Source: Streptomyces sp. Je 1-369
GTDB lineage: Bacteria; Actinomycetota; Actinomycetes; Streptomycetales; Streptomycetaceae
Direction of reading: 5' to 3'
Length of the DNA stretch: 64,000 bases
Assembly: GCF_026810505.1 (NCBI RefSeq)
Contig: NZ_CP101750.1
Location: 8,358,515-8,422,514, forward strand
Part shown: positions 48,593 to 57,159 of the stretch, in pieces
Position numbering within the stretch: position 1 is the first letter of the stretch
How the letters are laid out: each line of letters starts with the position of its first letter
Position numbers and translations under genes: made by a program
Notes under the pieces: generated by a model
What the model was told of the DNA's origin: nothing
Database searches by the model: none
Seen by the model: only the letters and a program-made list of their open reading frames with translations

Positions 48593-50544
48593 ACGCCCGC
48601 GACGCAGGCCCTCGCGCCCTCGACGCCCGCCGCACTGAGGCGTTGCTGCTCGCTTTCGCCCTCGCCGTCATCGTCTACGGCTACGCGTCCGCCGGCCTCG
48701 CCATGACCGGCGGCCTGCCCGCCCACCTCACCCACTTCGCCGTCTCGCAGCTCTGCCTGGCCACCGCCGCCCACCTGGCCGTCCGCAGATTCGCACCGCA
48801 CGCCGACCCGCTGATCCTGCCGCTCGCGTTCCTCCTCACCGGCCTCGGCCTGGTCCTGATCCAGCGTCTGGACCCGGCCTACGCCGCGCGTTTCCACTCG
48901 GCCCCCGCGAGCGGCGGCCAGCTCGTGTGGACCGTCCTCGCGGTGGCCGCCACGATCGTCGTGCTGTGGGCGCTGCGGGACTACCGGCAGTTGCAGCGCT
49001 ATCTCTACGTCACCATGGCGGCGTCCATGGTCCTGCTGATGGCGCCCGCGTTCTTCCCGGGGGACACGTACGGCGCCAAGCGCTGGGTCCACCTCGGCCC
49101 GCTCTCGTTCCAGCCGGGCGAGTTCGCGAAGGTCAGCATCGTGGTGTTCTTCGCGGGCTTCCTGGTGCTCAACCGCGACGCCCTGTCCTGCACCGGCCGC
49201 AGGATGCTCGGCATGACGCTGCCGTACGGCAGGCAGATCGGACCGATCGCCGCGGTGTGGCTGTTGAGCCTGCTGGTGCTGGTCTTCGAACGCGACCTGG
49301 GTACGTCACTGCTGTTCTTCGGCGTCTTCGTCGCCATGCTCTACATCGCGACCGAACGCACCAACTGGGTGGCGTGCGGCGTCGCCATGACCCTGGCGGG
49401 GGCCGTCGCGGTCGGCGCCACCGAGCCGCACGTCAAGGGCCGCGTCATGGCCTGGCTGCACCCCTTCGACATCTATCTGCCGGCCGATCAGCGCCCGCCG
49501 GGCCTGATCTCGGGCCAGGCCGCGGAGGCGCTGTTCAGCTTCGGCAGCGGCGGTGTCACGGGCAGCGGCCTCGGGCAGGGGCATCCGGAACTCATCGGCT
49601 TCGCAGGGCGCAGCGACTTCATCCTCACCACCGTCGGCGAAGAGCTCGGCCTGGCCGGGGTGATGGCGGTGCTGCTGCTCTACACCCTGCTCGTCGCGCG
49701 CGGCTTCCGCACGGCCGTCACCTGCGGCAATCCGTTCGGGAAGCTGCTGGCCGCGGGCCTGTCCCTGGTGCTCGCGTTCCAGGTGTTCATCATCGTGGCG
49801 GGAGTGACCGGCCTGATGCCGTTCACCGGCAAGGCGCTGCCGTTCCTCGCCCAGGGCGGCTCGTCGATGGTGGCCAACTGGCTGATCGTCGCGCTCCTCC
49901 TGGCCATCAGCGACCAGGCCCGCAGGCACCTGCACGAGGCCGACCGGTCAGACCCGGGCGCCGATCATCCCGAGCCCGTCGACCGCGGCCGGGGACAGCA
50001 CCGACTCGTCCAGGCCGGACAGGGGCAGCCAGGCGACGTCCGACGTGGAGCCGTCCGCCTCCTCGGCCCTGATGGCACCGGGGGCGAGCTCGACCACGTA
50101 GAAGAGCCCCACCAGGTGCCAGCTCACGCCGAGCCTGCGCGCCGAGTACGTCCGCGCGTCCACGAGACGCGCGCCGACGAGTTCGAGGCCCGTCTCCTCG
50201 TGCAGCTCGCGCGCGAGCGCCTCCTCCGGCTGCTCGCCCGGGTCGACACCGCCGCCGGGCAGATGCCAGAGGCCGGGCTCGAACACCGGGGAGGCGGCCG
50301 AGAGCCGCGTCAGGAGGAGCTCGTCCCGCACGGTGGCGACGGCGTACGCCGAGACACGCGACCGCACCTGATTGCTCGCCTGCTCGCCCACCTGTGCACC
50401 TCCGGAGTTCCCCGCCCGCGCTACGAGACCGCTCCAGATCGTACGACGGGTCCGGGACCGCCCTCACGCGGCCCCGGCCCCGACCGGTCGCGGCGCGGTT
50501 ACTTGCCCGACCGCGCCACCTGGACGTCGGCCGCCCGCACGTAG
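48580..50544 (+). CDS. RodA/FtsW-family peptidoglycan glycosyltransferase with anomalous C-terminal extension
   Basis: 654-residue frame; the conserved part ends near residue 457 (about 49950). Ten or so TM helices are visible, with SEDS motifs: YGAKRWVHLGPLSFQPGEFAKVS (split: GAKRW and QPGEFAK), the large loop containing GLISGQAAEALFSFGSGG, and PFTGKALPFLAQGGSSMVANW. SEDS proteins polymerise lipid II. Beyond the last helix (AISDQARRHLHEADRSDPG) the frame continues for 200 hydrophilic residues antisense to the NUDIX gene and 46 bp into the amidase. It should have stopped around 49948-49950, where TCA (one base from TGA) is the reverse of the NUDIX stop codon. Overlaps the LCP gene by 13 bp. 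The extended tail is probably not conserved. Confidence 0.75.
   Translation: MRGLNARDAGPRALDARRTEALLLAFALAVIVYGYASAGLAMTGGLPAHLTHFAVSQLCLATAAHLAVRRFAPHADPLILPLAFLLTGLGLVLIQRLDPAYAARFHSAPASGGQLVWTVLAVAATIVVLWALRDYRQLQRYLYVTMAASMVLLMAPAFFPGDTYGAKRWVHLGPLSFQPGEFAKVSIVVFFAGFLVLNRDALSCTGRRMLGMTLPYGRQIGPIAAVWLLSLLVLVFERDLGTSLLFFGVFVAMLYIATERTNWVACGVAMTLAGAVAVGATEPHVKGRVMAWLHPFDIYLPADQRPPGLISGQAAEALFSFGSGGVTGSGLGQGHPELIGFAGRSDFILTTVGEELGLAGVMAVLLLYTLLVARGFRTAVTCGNPFGKLLAAGLSLVLAFQVFIIVAGVTGLMPFTGKALPFLAQGGSSMVANWLIVALLLAISDQARRHLHEADRSDPGADHPEPVDRGRGQHRLVQAGQGQPGDVRRGAVRLLGPDGTGGELDHVEEPHQVPAHAEPARRVRPRVHETRADEFEARLLVQLARERLLRLLARVDTAAGQMPEAGLEHRGGGREPRQEELVPHGGDGVRRDTRPHLIARLLAHLCTSGVPRPRYETAPDRTTGPGPPSRGPGPDRSRRGYLPDRATWTSAART
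49948..50391 (-). CDS. NUDIX hydrolase
   Basis: 147 residues. The NUDIX box is complete: GGGVDPGEQPEEALARELHEETGL, read as G-x5-E-x7-R-E-x-x-E-E-x-G, preceded by WHLPGGGV. It hydrolyses a nucleoside-diphosphate-linked substrate, not identified. GTG 50391 has GGAGGTG six bases upstream. It lies wholly inside the antisense extension of the RodA/FtsW frame. Its strong box and RBS make it the real gene on that stretch; the extension is the questionable one. Confidence 0.9.
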   Translation of the reverse strand: MGEQASNQVRSRVSAYAVATVRDELLLTRLSAASPVFEPGLWHLPGGGVDPGEQPEEALARELHEETGLELVGARLVDARTYSARRLGVSWHLVGLFYVVELAPGAIRAEEADGSTSDVAWLPLSGLDESVLSPAAVDGLGMIGARV

Positions 50545-52490
50545 CCGACCCGGTGCCCGTACTGGATCACGTAGTACATGTCCTTGCCGCGGACCACCTT
50601 GTGGGGGGCGGTGTCGAACGTCGGGGAGTAGAAGTACTCGCCCGGCACCTTGTCACCGACCACGTACTTCTGACCCGCGAGGATCTTGTACGGCAGCGGC
50701 GAGACGGTCTGCACCGGCACACCGGCCGGGTAGGCCTCCTTCTCGGGGTAGGCGCGCCCGTACACCGGGACCTCGCTCGCCCCGGCCTTCGGCGTGACCA
50801 CGAGGCCCGCCGCGTCGACCGCCGTGGGCTGCTTCTTCGGGTTCTTGAACCAGGCCTTCTGGCCGAGGTACCAGACGGCCGTCCAGTCGCCCTTGCGCTC
50901 GGCGACCGCGTACTGCTGGCCGGTGGAGAGCCGCGCGCCCGTGTCGTTCACGTCGATCGTGGACGCCTGGCCGCCGGGGCGCTTGCCGATGTCCTTGATC
51001 AGCGGCGCGTCGTCACGCGGCTCCGTGTGGACGCGCACCGCCGCCGAACCGTGCGGCACGCACGTCTCGCCGGGCTTGACGCAACCCGTGTACTCCGGGC
51101 GGTTCTTGGCGTACTCGGGGGCCACCGTCACCACGCCGCCGCCCGTGCCCGCCGTGCGGTGGAACGGCTTGCCGAGCAGCGTGAAGTAGTGCTGCCAGTC
51201 CCAGTAAGGACCCGGGTCCGTGTGCATGCCCGGGATCGACGACGTCACCGTGCCCTGGACGTTGTCGTGGCCGAGGATGTGCTGCCGGTCCAGCGGGATG
51301 TCGTACTTCTTCGCCAGGTACTTCACCAGCCGCGCCGACGTGCGGTACATCGCCTCCGTGTACCAGGTGTCGGGCGCGGTGAGGAAGCCCTCGTGCTCCA
51401 GGCCGATCGACTTGGAGTTCACGTACCAGTTGCCCGCGTGCCAGGCGACGTCCTTGGCCTTCACGTGCTGGGCGATGTGGCCGTCGGTGGAACGCAGGGT
51501 GTACTGCCACGACACGTAGGTCGGGTCCTGCACCATCTTCAGGACGCCCTCCCACCTGCCTTCGGTGTCGTGGATGACGATCGTGTCGATGCTCTGGCTC
51601 TTCGGCCGGTCCGACAGGTCGTGGTTGCCGTAGTCCGGATTGCCGTTGGGGTCCTTGAACTCCTCGTACGGCGCCGGGATCCACTCGCACGCCACGGTCT
51701 TCGGGCACTCCGTGCCGCCCGTGGGTGCCTTGCGCAGGCCCGCGCGCTTCAGCTGCGCCGCGTCGGGCGCGAGCCCCGGCTCCGGCGCGAGCGTCACGCG
51801 CTGGCCCGCGTCCGTGGTGCGCCGCTCACCGTCACGGATCACGGCGAACACGTCGTTGGCGTACGTGGCCGCGGTCGCCTCGTCGTCCGCTCCGGAGAAG
51901 CGGGCGACGGCGCCGTACCAGTCGGCGGGGTCGCTGCTCAGCGGCTTGCCGAGCTTGCGCTGGGCCGCCGCGAGCAGGGCCGCGCCGCCCTCGACGTTCG
52001 CCGCCGGGTCGGTGCGCAGCTCGTCGGCGGACCGGCCGCTCAGCTCGGCGGCGCGGGGCAGCGTCTTGAGGCGGGCGGGGAGTTCGGACTCCTCCGGCAC
52101 CTCGGCCTTCGGCGGGGGAGCGGGGCGCGAGGTGTCGCCCCGCGGGTCCTCCGTGCCCTCGCTGTGGTGCGGGGCCGAGGCCAGGGCGGTGCGGGCGTCG
52201 GTGAGGTGCATGGGGCCGTAGCCACCGGTGACGCTGGCCGCGCCGCCGTGGGCGTCCCAGCGCGACTGCAGGTAGGAGACGCCGAGCAGCACGCTCTGGG
52301 GTACGTGGTACGCGTCGGCGGCAGCGGCGAAGGCGCCCTGCAACCGGTCCGGGGCGTCCTGTTGGGGTGCGCCCGACGACGGGGCCGCGCCGAGCAGCGG
52401 AACCAGCAGGCCGGCCGACGCGAGGGCGCCCGCCGTCCTGACGGTGCGTCTGCGCGCGGACGGCGTGCGGGCGGTGTCGGATCCTCGCAA
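50499..52490 (-). CDS. Secreted PGRP-type N-acetylmuramoyl-L-alanine amidase
   Basis: 663 residues. Signal peptide (RRRTVRTAGALASAGLLVPL...). Then an N-terminal lysozyme-like region (about 45-250), an Amidase_2/PGRP domain (about 275-480; IDTIVIHDTEGRWEGVL, HAGNWYVNSKSIGLEHEGF, ILGHDNVQG) with zinc His/Asp residues, and a C-terminal segment with SH3b-like repeats (GSAAVRVHTEPRDDAPLI, YVVGDKVPGEYFYSPTF). It cleaves the lactyl amide between muramic acid and the peptide stem. TTG 52490 is the start, supported by GGAGGC six bases upstream. It stands beside genes for glycan synthesis and LCP ligation, a wall-metabolism neighbourhood. Its 3' end overlaps the RodA/FtsW extension. Confidence 0.87.
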   Translation of the reverse strand: MRGSDTARTPSARRRTVRTAGALASAGLLVPLLGAAPSSGAPQQDAPDRLQGAFAAAADAYHVPQSVLLGVSYLQSRWDAHGGAASVTGGYGPMHLTDARTALASAPHHSEGTEDPRGDTSRPAPPPKAEVPEESELPARLKTLPRAAELSGRSADELRTDPAANVEGGAALLAAAQRKLGKPLSSDPADWYGAVARFSGADDEATAATYANDVFAVIRDGERRTTDAGQRVTLAPEPGLAPDAAQLKRAGLRKAPTGGTECPKTVACEWIPAPYEEFKDPNGNPDYGNHDLSDRPKSQSIDTIVIHDTEGRWEGVLKMVQDPTYVSWQYTLRSTDGHIAQHVKAKDVAWHAGNWYVNSKSIGLEHEGFLTAPDTWYTEAMYRTSARLVKYLAKKYDIPLDRQHILGHDNVQGTVTSSIPGMHTDPGPYWDWQHYFTLLGKPFHRTAGTGGGVVTVAPEYAKNRPEYTGCVKPGETCVPHGSAAVRVHTEPRDDAPLIKDIGKRPGGQASTIDVNDTGARLSTGQQYAVAERKGDWTAVWYLGQKAWFKNPKKQPTAVDAAGLVVTPKAGASEVPVYGRAYPEKEAYPAGVPVQTVSPLPYKILAGQKYVVGDKVPGEYFYSPTFDTAPHKVVRGKDMYYVIQYGHRVGYVRAADVQVARSGK

Positions 52491-52786
52491 GGCAGCCTCC
52501 TGGGACTTCTGGGCCGGTGAAGCGTGACGGGGCGTGCGGGGCCGGGCGTGCGTCAGTGGTACCGGCTCTCCGACGATCCGTCAATCATGCCCAGAGGTAG
52601 CGGATTCGCATGTCAGCGCTGGTCCTGATGGGTCAAGGGCGAGGTGCGGACAAGTTTTCGCAGACGGCGGTCCCACCGCCTGCGATGCGTCAGTGGCCTG
52701 AACCAATGGGGCCCGGGCGAGGAGCCGACGTCACCTGGTGGCCCGCGCCCTCGTGACTCTCTCCCGGATACCCCCTGGACCATGCC

Positions 52787-54427
52787 TCAGTGGAACGCGT
52801 GTGCCATTACTGCTCGGGGCTCTCCGATCTCCAGACGTGGCCAGTCCGCGAGGTCCCGGAGCAGTTGCCGGTCGTGCGTCGCGACCACGACAGCGGCGCT
52901 CGTGACACGGAGCGCGTCCGTCAACTCGTCGACGAGCGCGGACGACAGATGGTTGGTCGGCTCGTCGAGCAGGATCGCCCCCGGCCGCCCGGACAGCGCC
53001 AACGCCAGGTCAAGGCGCCGCTGCTGCCCCTGCGACATCCGCCCGACCGGCGTGCGCGACGCGTCGCGGTCCAGCAGACCGAGCGACCCGAGCGGGACCA
53101 CGTCGGCGTCGCCGAGCACCCCGCGGGCCACCAGCCGCCCCACGTGACGCGCGTACACGTCACGGGCGGTGAGAGCGGGGTCCTGCCGGGCGGTCTCCTG
53201 ACTCACCCGCACGACCCGGCCTCCAGGAGCCGTGGAGACGTATCCCTCCGTGGGCGCCATCGCACCGGCGAGCACCGCCAGCAGTGTCGACTTCCCTGAC
53301 CCGTTCGGCCCCGTCACGAGCAGCCGGTCGCCGCCGTCGAGCGTGAGGTCGACGGGCCCCGCGAGCTGCCCCTCGACCGCGACGCCGTGCGCCCGCAGCT
53401 GAGCCGCACCCCGACGGACACCGAGGTCCGGCCACCGCAGCACCGGCGGCGGCTCCGGCACGTCGATCCGGTGCGCCTCCAGGGCGTCCTGCTGCCGTTT
53501 CAGGGCCTGTACGACGCCGGGGGCGCGGGACTGGCGCTGGTGCTTTCCGGTGCCCTTGTCCGGACGCCAGCCCGTGGAGAGCCGGTCGCGGGCCCGCGCC
53601 GCCGCGTCCCGCAGCCGCCGGTGCTCCTCCAACTGCTCCTCGTGGTCCTGCTCCCAGCGCTCGCGCTCACGGCGCCGGGCCGCCTGCCAGGCGTCGTAAC
53701 CGCCCGCGTACGAGCGGGTTCTCCCGTCGCGCGTCGGATCGAGGTCGAGGAACCGGTCCGCGACGTCGCGCAGCAGCGCCCGGTCGTGGCTGACGAGGGC
53801 GAGGCCGCCGTCGTGCTCGCGCAGCCTGCGGGTCAGGAAATCCAGCCCGCCCGCGTCGAGGTGGTTGGTCGGCTCGTCGAGGAGCAGGACGTCGTGCCGC
53901 GCACCGAGCAGGCACGCGAGGCGTACCCGGTAGCGCTGCCCGACCGACAGGGTCGACAACTCCCGCCCCCGGTCCGTACAGGCACCGAGAGCCTCCAGGG
54001 CTACGTCGACACGGCGTTCGGCGTCCCACGCGTCGAGCCGGGTGGCGGCGTCGAGCGCGGCGGTGTAGCGGTCGTCGGCCGCGGGGTCGCCGTCGGCCAT
54101 GGCGCGCGTCGCCTCGTCCAGCGCGTCGAGCGCCGTGAGCGATGCGGCCAGCGCCCGCGAGGTGAGGGTGCCGACGGTCTCGCCGTCCCGCGCGGACAGC
54201 TCCTGCCGGGCGAGTCCGATCGTGCCGACGCGGTGCACGGTGCCCTCTTCGGGCGTGATCAGCCCGGCGAGGACGTGCAGCAGCGTCGTCTTGCCCCGGC
54301 CGTTCTCGCCGACGACGGCGATGCGCGACCGGGCGGAGACGGTGACCGAGACGTCGTCGAGGACACGTCGGGACGCGCGGGTGACGGTGACGCCTTCGGC
54401 GCGGATGTGGGAAGGGGTGGGGTTCAC
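52787..54427 (-). CDS. ABC-F ribosome-associated ATPase (antibiotic-resistance type)
   Basis: 546 residues with two NBDs. Walker [10 protein letters not shown] and GPNGSGKST; signatures [12 protein letters not shown] and [12 protein letters not shown]; Walker [13 protein letters not shown] and [12 protein letters not shown]. No membrane helices. The inter-domain linker (about 240-330) is long, helical and basic, the P-site tRNA interaction motif of ABC-F proteins. It likely displaces macrolide/lincosamide/pleuromutilin/streptogramin-type drugs or relieves stalling. GTG 54427 has GGAG eight bases upstream. A leader peptide and competing hairpins precede it, as expected for drug-induced attenuation of ARE-ABC-F genes. 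Confidence 0.9.
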   Translation of the reverse strand: MNPTPSHIRAEGVTVTRASRRVLDDVSVTVSARSRIAVVGENGRGKTTLLHVLAGLITPEEGTVHRVGTIGLARQELSARDGETVGTLTSRALAASLTALDALDEATRAMADGDPAADDRYTAALDAATRLDAWDAERRVDVALEALGACTDRGRELSTLSVGQRYRVRLACLLGARHDVLLLDEPTNHLDAGGLDFLTRRLREHDGGLALVSHDRALLRDVADRFLDLDPTRDGRTRSYAGGYDAWQAARRRERERWEQDHEEQLEEHRRLRDAAARARDRLSTGWRPDKGTGKHQRQSRAPGVVQALKRQQDALEAHRIDVPEPPPVLRWPDLGVRRGAAQLRAHGVAVEGQLAGPVDLTLDGGDRLLVTGPNGSGKSTLLAVLAGAMAPTEGYVSTAPGGRVVRVSQETARQDPALTARDVYARHVGRLVARGVLGDADVVPLGSLGLLDRDASRTPVGRMSQGQQRRLDLALALSGRPGAILLDEPTNHLSSALVDELTDALRVTSAAVVVATHDRQLLRDLADWPRLEIGEPRAVMAHAFH

Positions 54428-54452
54428 GGGGTGCTCCGCAGCTCGCAGTGGA

Positions 54453-54490
54453 GCCGGGCAGCGGTGAGCGGCCGCCCGGCGGGAACCGGG
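54453..54490 (-). promoter_or_regulatory. Mutually exclusive hairpins in the ABC-F leader
   Basis: In the direction of transcription, CCCGG (54490-54486) can pair with CCGGG (54479-54475), or GCCGGGC (54480-54474) can pair with GCCCGGC (54459-54453). The segment 54475-54479 is shared, so only one hairpin can form. This is the logic of an attenuator whose choice is set by ribosome position on the leader peptide 39-75 bases upstream. Confidence 0.5.
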
Positions 54491-54528
54491 ACGGCGAGCG
54501 CTGATTCAGTGGGAGAAGGGCGCCGCCG

Positions 54529-54573
54529 TCAGCGGGCGGAGCGGACCTTCTGCGACCAGATACCTCGTGCCAT
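54529..54573 (-). CDS. 14-residue leader peptide of ABC-F gene
   Basis: MARGIWSQKVRSAR: ATG 54573 to TGA 54529, about 100 bp upstream of the ABC-F start. No RBS precedes it, but a TTAGCCT -10-like element lies about eight bases before ATG, so it may be leaderless. Drug-stalled ribosomes on such upstream ORFs are known to relieve attenuation of ABC-F genes in Streptomyces; here the downstream hairpins fit that scheme. The upstream gene on the same strand ends at 54625, leaving room for a promoter. Confidence 0.55.
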   Translation of the reverse strand: MARGIWSQKVRSAR

Positions 54574-54624
54574 GCGGATCAGGCTAACAGGGCGACCTGC
54601 CGCTCTTCCTGTGATTTTTTCGCA

Positions 54625-54897
54625 TCACCTGATGTCCCCGGCCCACTCGAACCGGGCAGGACCGCCCGGCCGTGGGCGGTACGTCGACCTGCCACCGGCA
54701 CCGAACCGCCCCAGCTCGGTCGGCAGGTCGACACCCGCGGTGACTTCCTCGCGCGTCCAGCCGGTGATGTCGAGCAGCAGCCCGTCCAACGGGCCGCCCA
54801 CCAGCTCCGCATAGGACTGCCCCGGACGCGGGCCCGGGCGCTCGTGATCCTGGCCGTAGACCCGGCCGCGCAGCAGCTGTTCATCGTCGCTGTCCAT
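54625..54897 (-). CDS. Small conserved Streptomyces hypothetical protein
   Basis: 90 residues. YAELVGGPLDGLLLDITGW with a C-terminal RSTYRPRPGGPARFEWAG resembles a small soluble family common in Streptomyces, of unknown function. ATG 54897 is preferred; the frame extends upstream to 55065 but that part is antisense to the methyltransferase start and has no coding features. Its 5' end is 106 bp from the divergent methyltransferase gene. Confidence 0.65.
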   Translation of the reverse strand: MDSDDEQLLRGRVYGQDHERPGPRPGQSYAELVGGPLDGLLLDITGWTREEVTAGVDLPTELGRFGAGGRSTYRPRPGGPARFEWAGDIR

Positions 54898-55003
54898 GCG
54901 GACCAGCCTCCCAGCCACCACTGACAGTGGACTCCCCGCCGGCCCCTTCGCAGATCCGCAATTTTTCTTGCAGGAACGAAACGCCGCTACCGAAGCTGGC
55001 GAA

Positions 55004-55717
55004 ATGGACTCCACCGAGAACGAGACCGAGACCGAGAACACGACCAAGAACATGACCGACAACACCGCCGAGACCGCCCAGCAATTCTGGGAGCGCCACT
55101 ACCGCGCCCACCGCGACTGGGGCACCCGCGCCAACCCGCCGCTCGCCGAGACCGCCGCGCCCCTGCTCCCCGGCACCGCCCTGGACCTGGGCTGCGGTGC
55201 CGGAGGCGACGCCGTCTGGCTGGCCCGGCGCGGCTGGCACGTCACCGCCGTGGACATCTCCGGCACGGCCGTCGAGCGGCTGCGGGAACGCGCACGCCGG
55301 CTCGGCGTCGCCGAGCGGATCACCGTGCAACAGCACGACCTCGCCGGAGGCTTCCCGGCAGGGCGCTTCGACCTCGTCTCCGCCCAGTACCTCCACACCC
55401 CGTTCCCGCTGCTCCGCACCCACGTCCTGCGAGCCGCCGCACGGTCCCTGCGCCCCGGTGGACTCCTCCTGATCGTCGACCACGGCTCCACGGCGCCCTG
55501 GTCCTGGAACCAGAATCCCGACGTCCACTACCCGACCCCGGAAGAGGTCGCCGCCGACCTGGGTCTCGACCCGGCGTGCCGACCGGTCCTGCGGGCGGAG
55601 ACGGTCAGTCGCCGGGCCACGGGGCCCGGGGGCGACACCGCCACCGTCGTCGACAACGTCCTCCTCATCCAGTCCACCGCCGGACTCCTCCGGCCCGCCA
55701 CCGAAACGGAGGGATGA
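55004..55717 (+). CDS. SAM-dependent methyltransferase (thiopurine/tellurite-type class I)
   Basis: 237 residues. ALDLGCGAGGDAVWLARRGWHVTAVDISGTAVERLRERA is a textbook motif I with acidic motif II; FDLVSAQYLHTPFP is motif IV and LRPGGLLLIVDHG follows. FWERHYRAHRDWGTRANPPL at the start is the pattern of TehB-like or thiopurine-like methyltransferases. The N-terminal 20 residues are low complexity (ENETETENTTKN), so the start may be later (ATG 55051). The downstream DinB-like gene is 4 bp away and is likely cotranscribed. Confidence 0.83.
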   Translation: MDSTENETETENTTKNMTDNTAETAQQFWERHYRAHRDWGTRANPPLAETAAPLLPGTALDLGCGAGGDAVWLARRGWHVTAVDISGTAVERLRERARRLGVAERITVQQHDLAGGFPAGRFDLVSAQYLHTPFPLLRTHVLRAAARSLRPGGLLLIVDHGSTAPWSWNQNPDVHYPTPEEVAADLGLDPACRPVLRAETVSRRATGPGGDTATVVDNVLLIQSTAGLLRPATETEG

Positions 55718-55721
55718 CTCC

Positions 55722-56198
55722 ATGCGTACGAACACCGCACCCCCGCACACCGGCGCCGACGAGAAGGCAGTCCTCCGGAACGTCCTCGACCAGCTGCGGA
55801 ACTCGATCGCGGCCAAGGTCGACGGCGTGCCGGAACCACAGGTGCGCACGGGCGGGGTCCCGTCGGGCACGAGCCTGCTCGGCCTGCTCAAACACCTCGC
55901 GTCCGTCGAGCGGTTCTATTTACTCGGCGAGGAGCCCGCCGACTGGCAGGCGACCTTCAGGCCGTCGCCCGAGGACACGGTCGACGGCGTGCGCACCGAC
56001 TACCGGAAGACCGTGGAGCGGGCGAACGAGATCATCGACGCCTGCCCGGACCTGACCCTCCCGGCGCCGCGCGCCCGTCGTCGCGGGCCGGTGCCGTCGA
56101 TGCGGTGGGTCCTGGTGCACATGATCGAGGAAACCGGTCGGCACGCGGGACACGCGGACATCCTGCGCGAGCGGATCGACGGGTCCACCGGCCGCTGA
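55722..56198 (+). CDS. DinB/DUF664 family protein
   Basis: 158 residues of four-helix bundle type: EKAVLRNVLDQLRNSIAAKV, SLLGLLKHLASVERFYLLGEE, and RWVLVHMIEETGRHAGHADILRERIDG. The His residues (LLKHLASVE, HMIEETGRHAGH) sit where metal-binding histidines lie in DinB_2 / DUF664 proteins, which include mycothiol-dependent transferases. It starts four bases after the methyltransferase stop. A thiol-transferase detoxification role is possible but unproven. Confidence 0.83.
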   Translation: MRTNTAPPHTGADEKAVLRNVLDQLRNSIAAKVDGVPEPQVRTGGVPSGTSLLGLLKHLASVERFYLLGEEPADWQATFRPSPEDTVDGVRTDYRKTVERANEIIDACPDLTLPAPRARRRGPVPSMRWVLVHMIEETGRHAGHADILRERIDGSTGR

Positions 56199-56229
56199 GA
56201 AGCGGGCGCGGGCGCGCGAAGATGGACGC

Positions 56230-56787
56230 ATGGCAGGGGAGAGCGGAACAGCGGAAGCGGCCGAGGCGACGGACATCGCGCTCAGCAGACATGACCTCCG
56301 CGAGGTCACGGCGTTCGCGGCGGCCTGCGCGGAGGAGGTGCTCGCGGTCTTCGAGGCCGACCGGCCGGACGACGGGCGCCCCCGGGAAGCGATCGACGCG
56401 GCGCGGGAGTTCGCCAGGGGCGGTGCGCGCGGCAAGCGTCTGCGCGACACCGCCTGGGCGGCCCTGAAGGCGGCCAAGGAAGCGGACACCCCCGCCGCGC
56501 AGGAGGTGGCGCGGGCGGCGATGGCCGCGGCAGGAGCCGCCTATCTGCACCCGCTGGCCAAGGCCACCCAGGTCAAACACATCCTGGGGGCTGCCGCCCA
56601 CGCGGCGCGCGCGGCCGAGCTCGTGGCGGGTGACGATCGGACCGTCGGAGCCGAGGGGGTGGTGCGGGCGGCCCGTCGGGCGACACCGGCTGTCGTCGAC
56701 GTACTCGGACGCTATCCGGCGGCACCGGGCGGCGGTGGACGGGTGGGCGAGCTGACTCGCGCCCTGGACGCGCACCTTCGCCCCTGA
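56230..56787 (+). CDS. Putative immunity (Imm-5-like) protein
   Basis: 185 residues, helical and Ala-rich. LSRHDLREVTAFAAACAEEVLAVFE, RPREAIDAAREFARGGARGKRLRDTAWAAL and AAYLHPLAKATQVKHILGAAAHAARAAEL match the family annotated as 'putative immunity protein' (Imm-5-like), often encoded without a linked toxin in Streptomyces. No toxin gene is present here. It may have an unrelated role, since the family is widespread. A terminator follows 50 bp downstream. Confidence 0.75.
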   Translation: MAGESGTAEAAEATDIALSRHDLREVTAFAAACAEEVLAVFEADRPDDGRPREAIDAAREFARGGARGKRLRDTAWAALKAAKEADTPAAQEVARAAMAAAGAAYLHPLAKATQVKHILGAAAHAARAAELVAGDDRTVGAEGVVRAARRATPAVVDVLGRYPAAPGGGGRVGELTRALDAHLRP

Positions 56788-56836
56788 CCCTGACCCCGGC
56801 AGGACCGGGGCCAACCCGGCAGTCGGGCAAGAGAAA

Positions 56837-56868
56837 GCCCCGGCTGGACGGGGGAGACCAGCCGGGGC
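56837..56868 (+). terminator. Hairpin terminator after the Imm-5-like gene
   Basis: Perfect 11-bp inverted repeat GCCCCGGCTGG / CCAGCCGGGGC with a ten-base loop, 50 bp after the stop. No U-tract. Confidence 0.7.
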
Positions 56869-56914
56869 CGTTGGGCGTGGCAGGCGGAGGGCGGTCGCCT
56901 CTCGGCGAAAGGCT

Positions 56915-56979
56915 CCATGGGGCTTCAGCCGAACGATCTTCCCCATGGGCTATAGGTGAGGCCCGGGGACACTGTCCCC
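56915..56979. promoter_or_regulatory. Two palindromes in the region before the MetOD1-type gene
   Basis: CCATGGGG (56915-56922) pairs with CCCCATGG (56941-56948), and GGGGACA-C-TGTCCCC (56965-56979) is a perfect 15-bp palindrome. The gap from 56869 to 57159 (about 290 bp) holds no gene I can support and is where the promoter of the next operon must lie. Confidence 0.45.
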
Positions 56980-57159
56980 TCCGCAGCCACACCTACCAGA
57001 ACGACGTGCTCCCGCCCGTTGTTCCGGGCCCTCGCCGCATATGGGGTGAAGTGGGCCACATGGGAAGCGTCCCGCAGGGCGAAAGTGTCCTACCTGTGGA
57101 AGTGGTCGACAGCACTTGTCACCACAAGCGACGATGGTGTGACGCAAGGTGAGAGCCGC

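Noticed and set aside
52491..52786. A gene or RNA element in the ~300-bp gap between the amidase and ABC-F genes
   Set aside because: No open frame with RBS and no convincing hairpin or tRNA pattern was seen; it probably carries only the amidase promoter.
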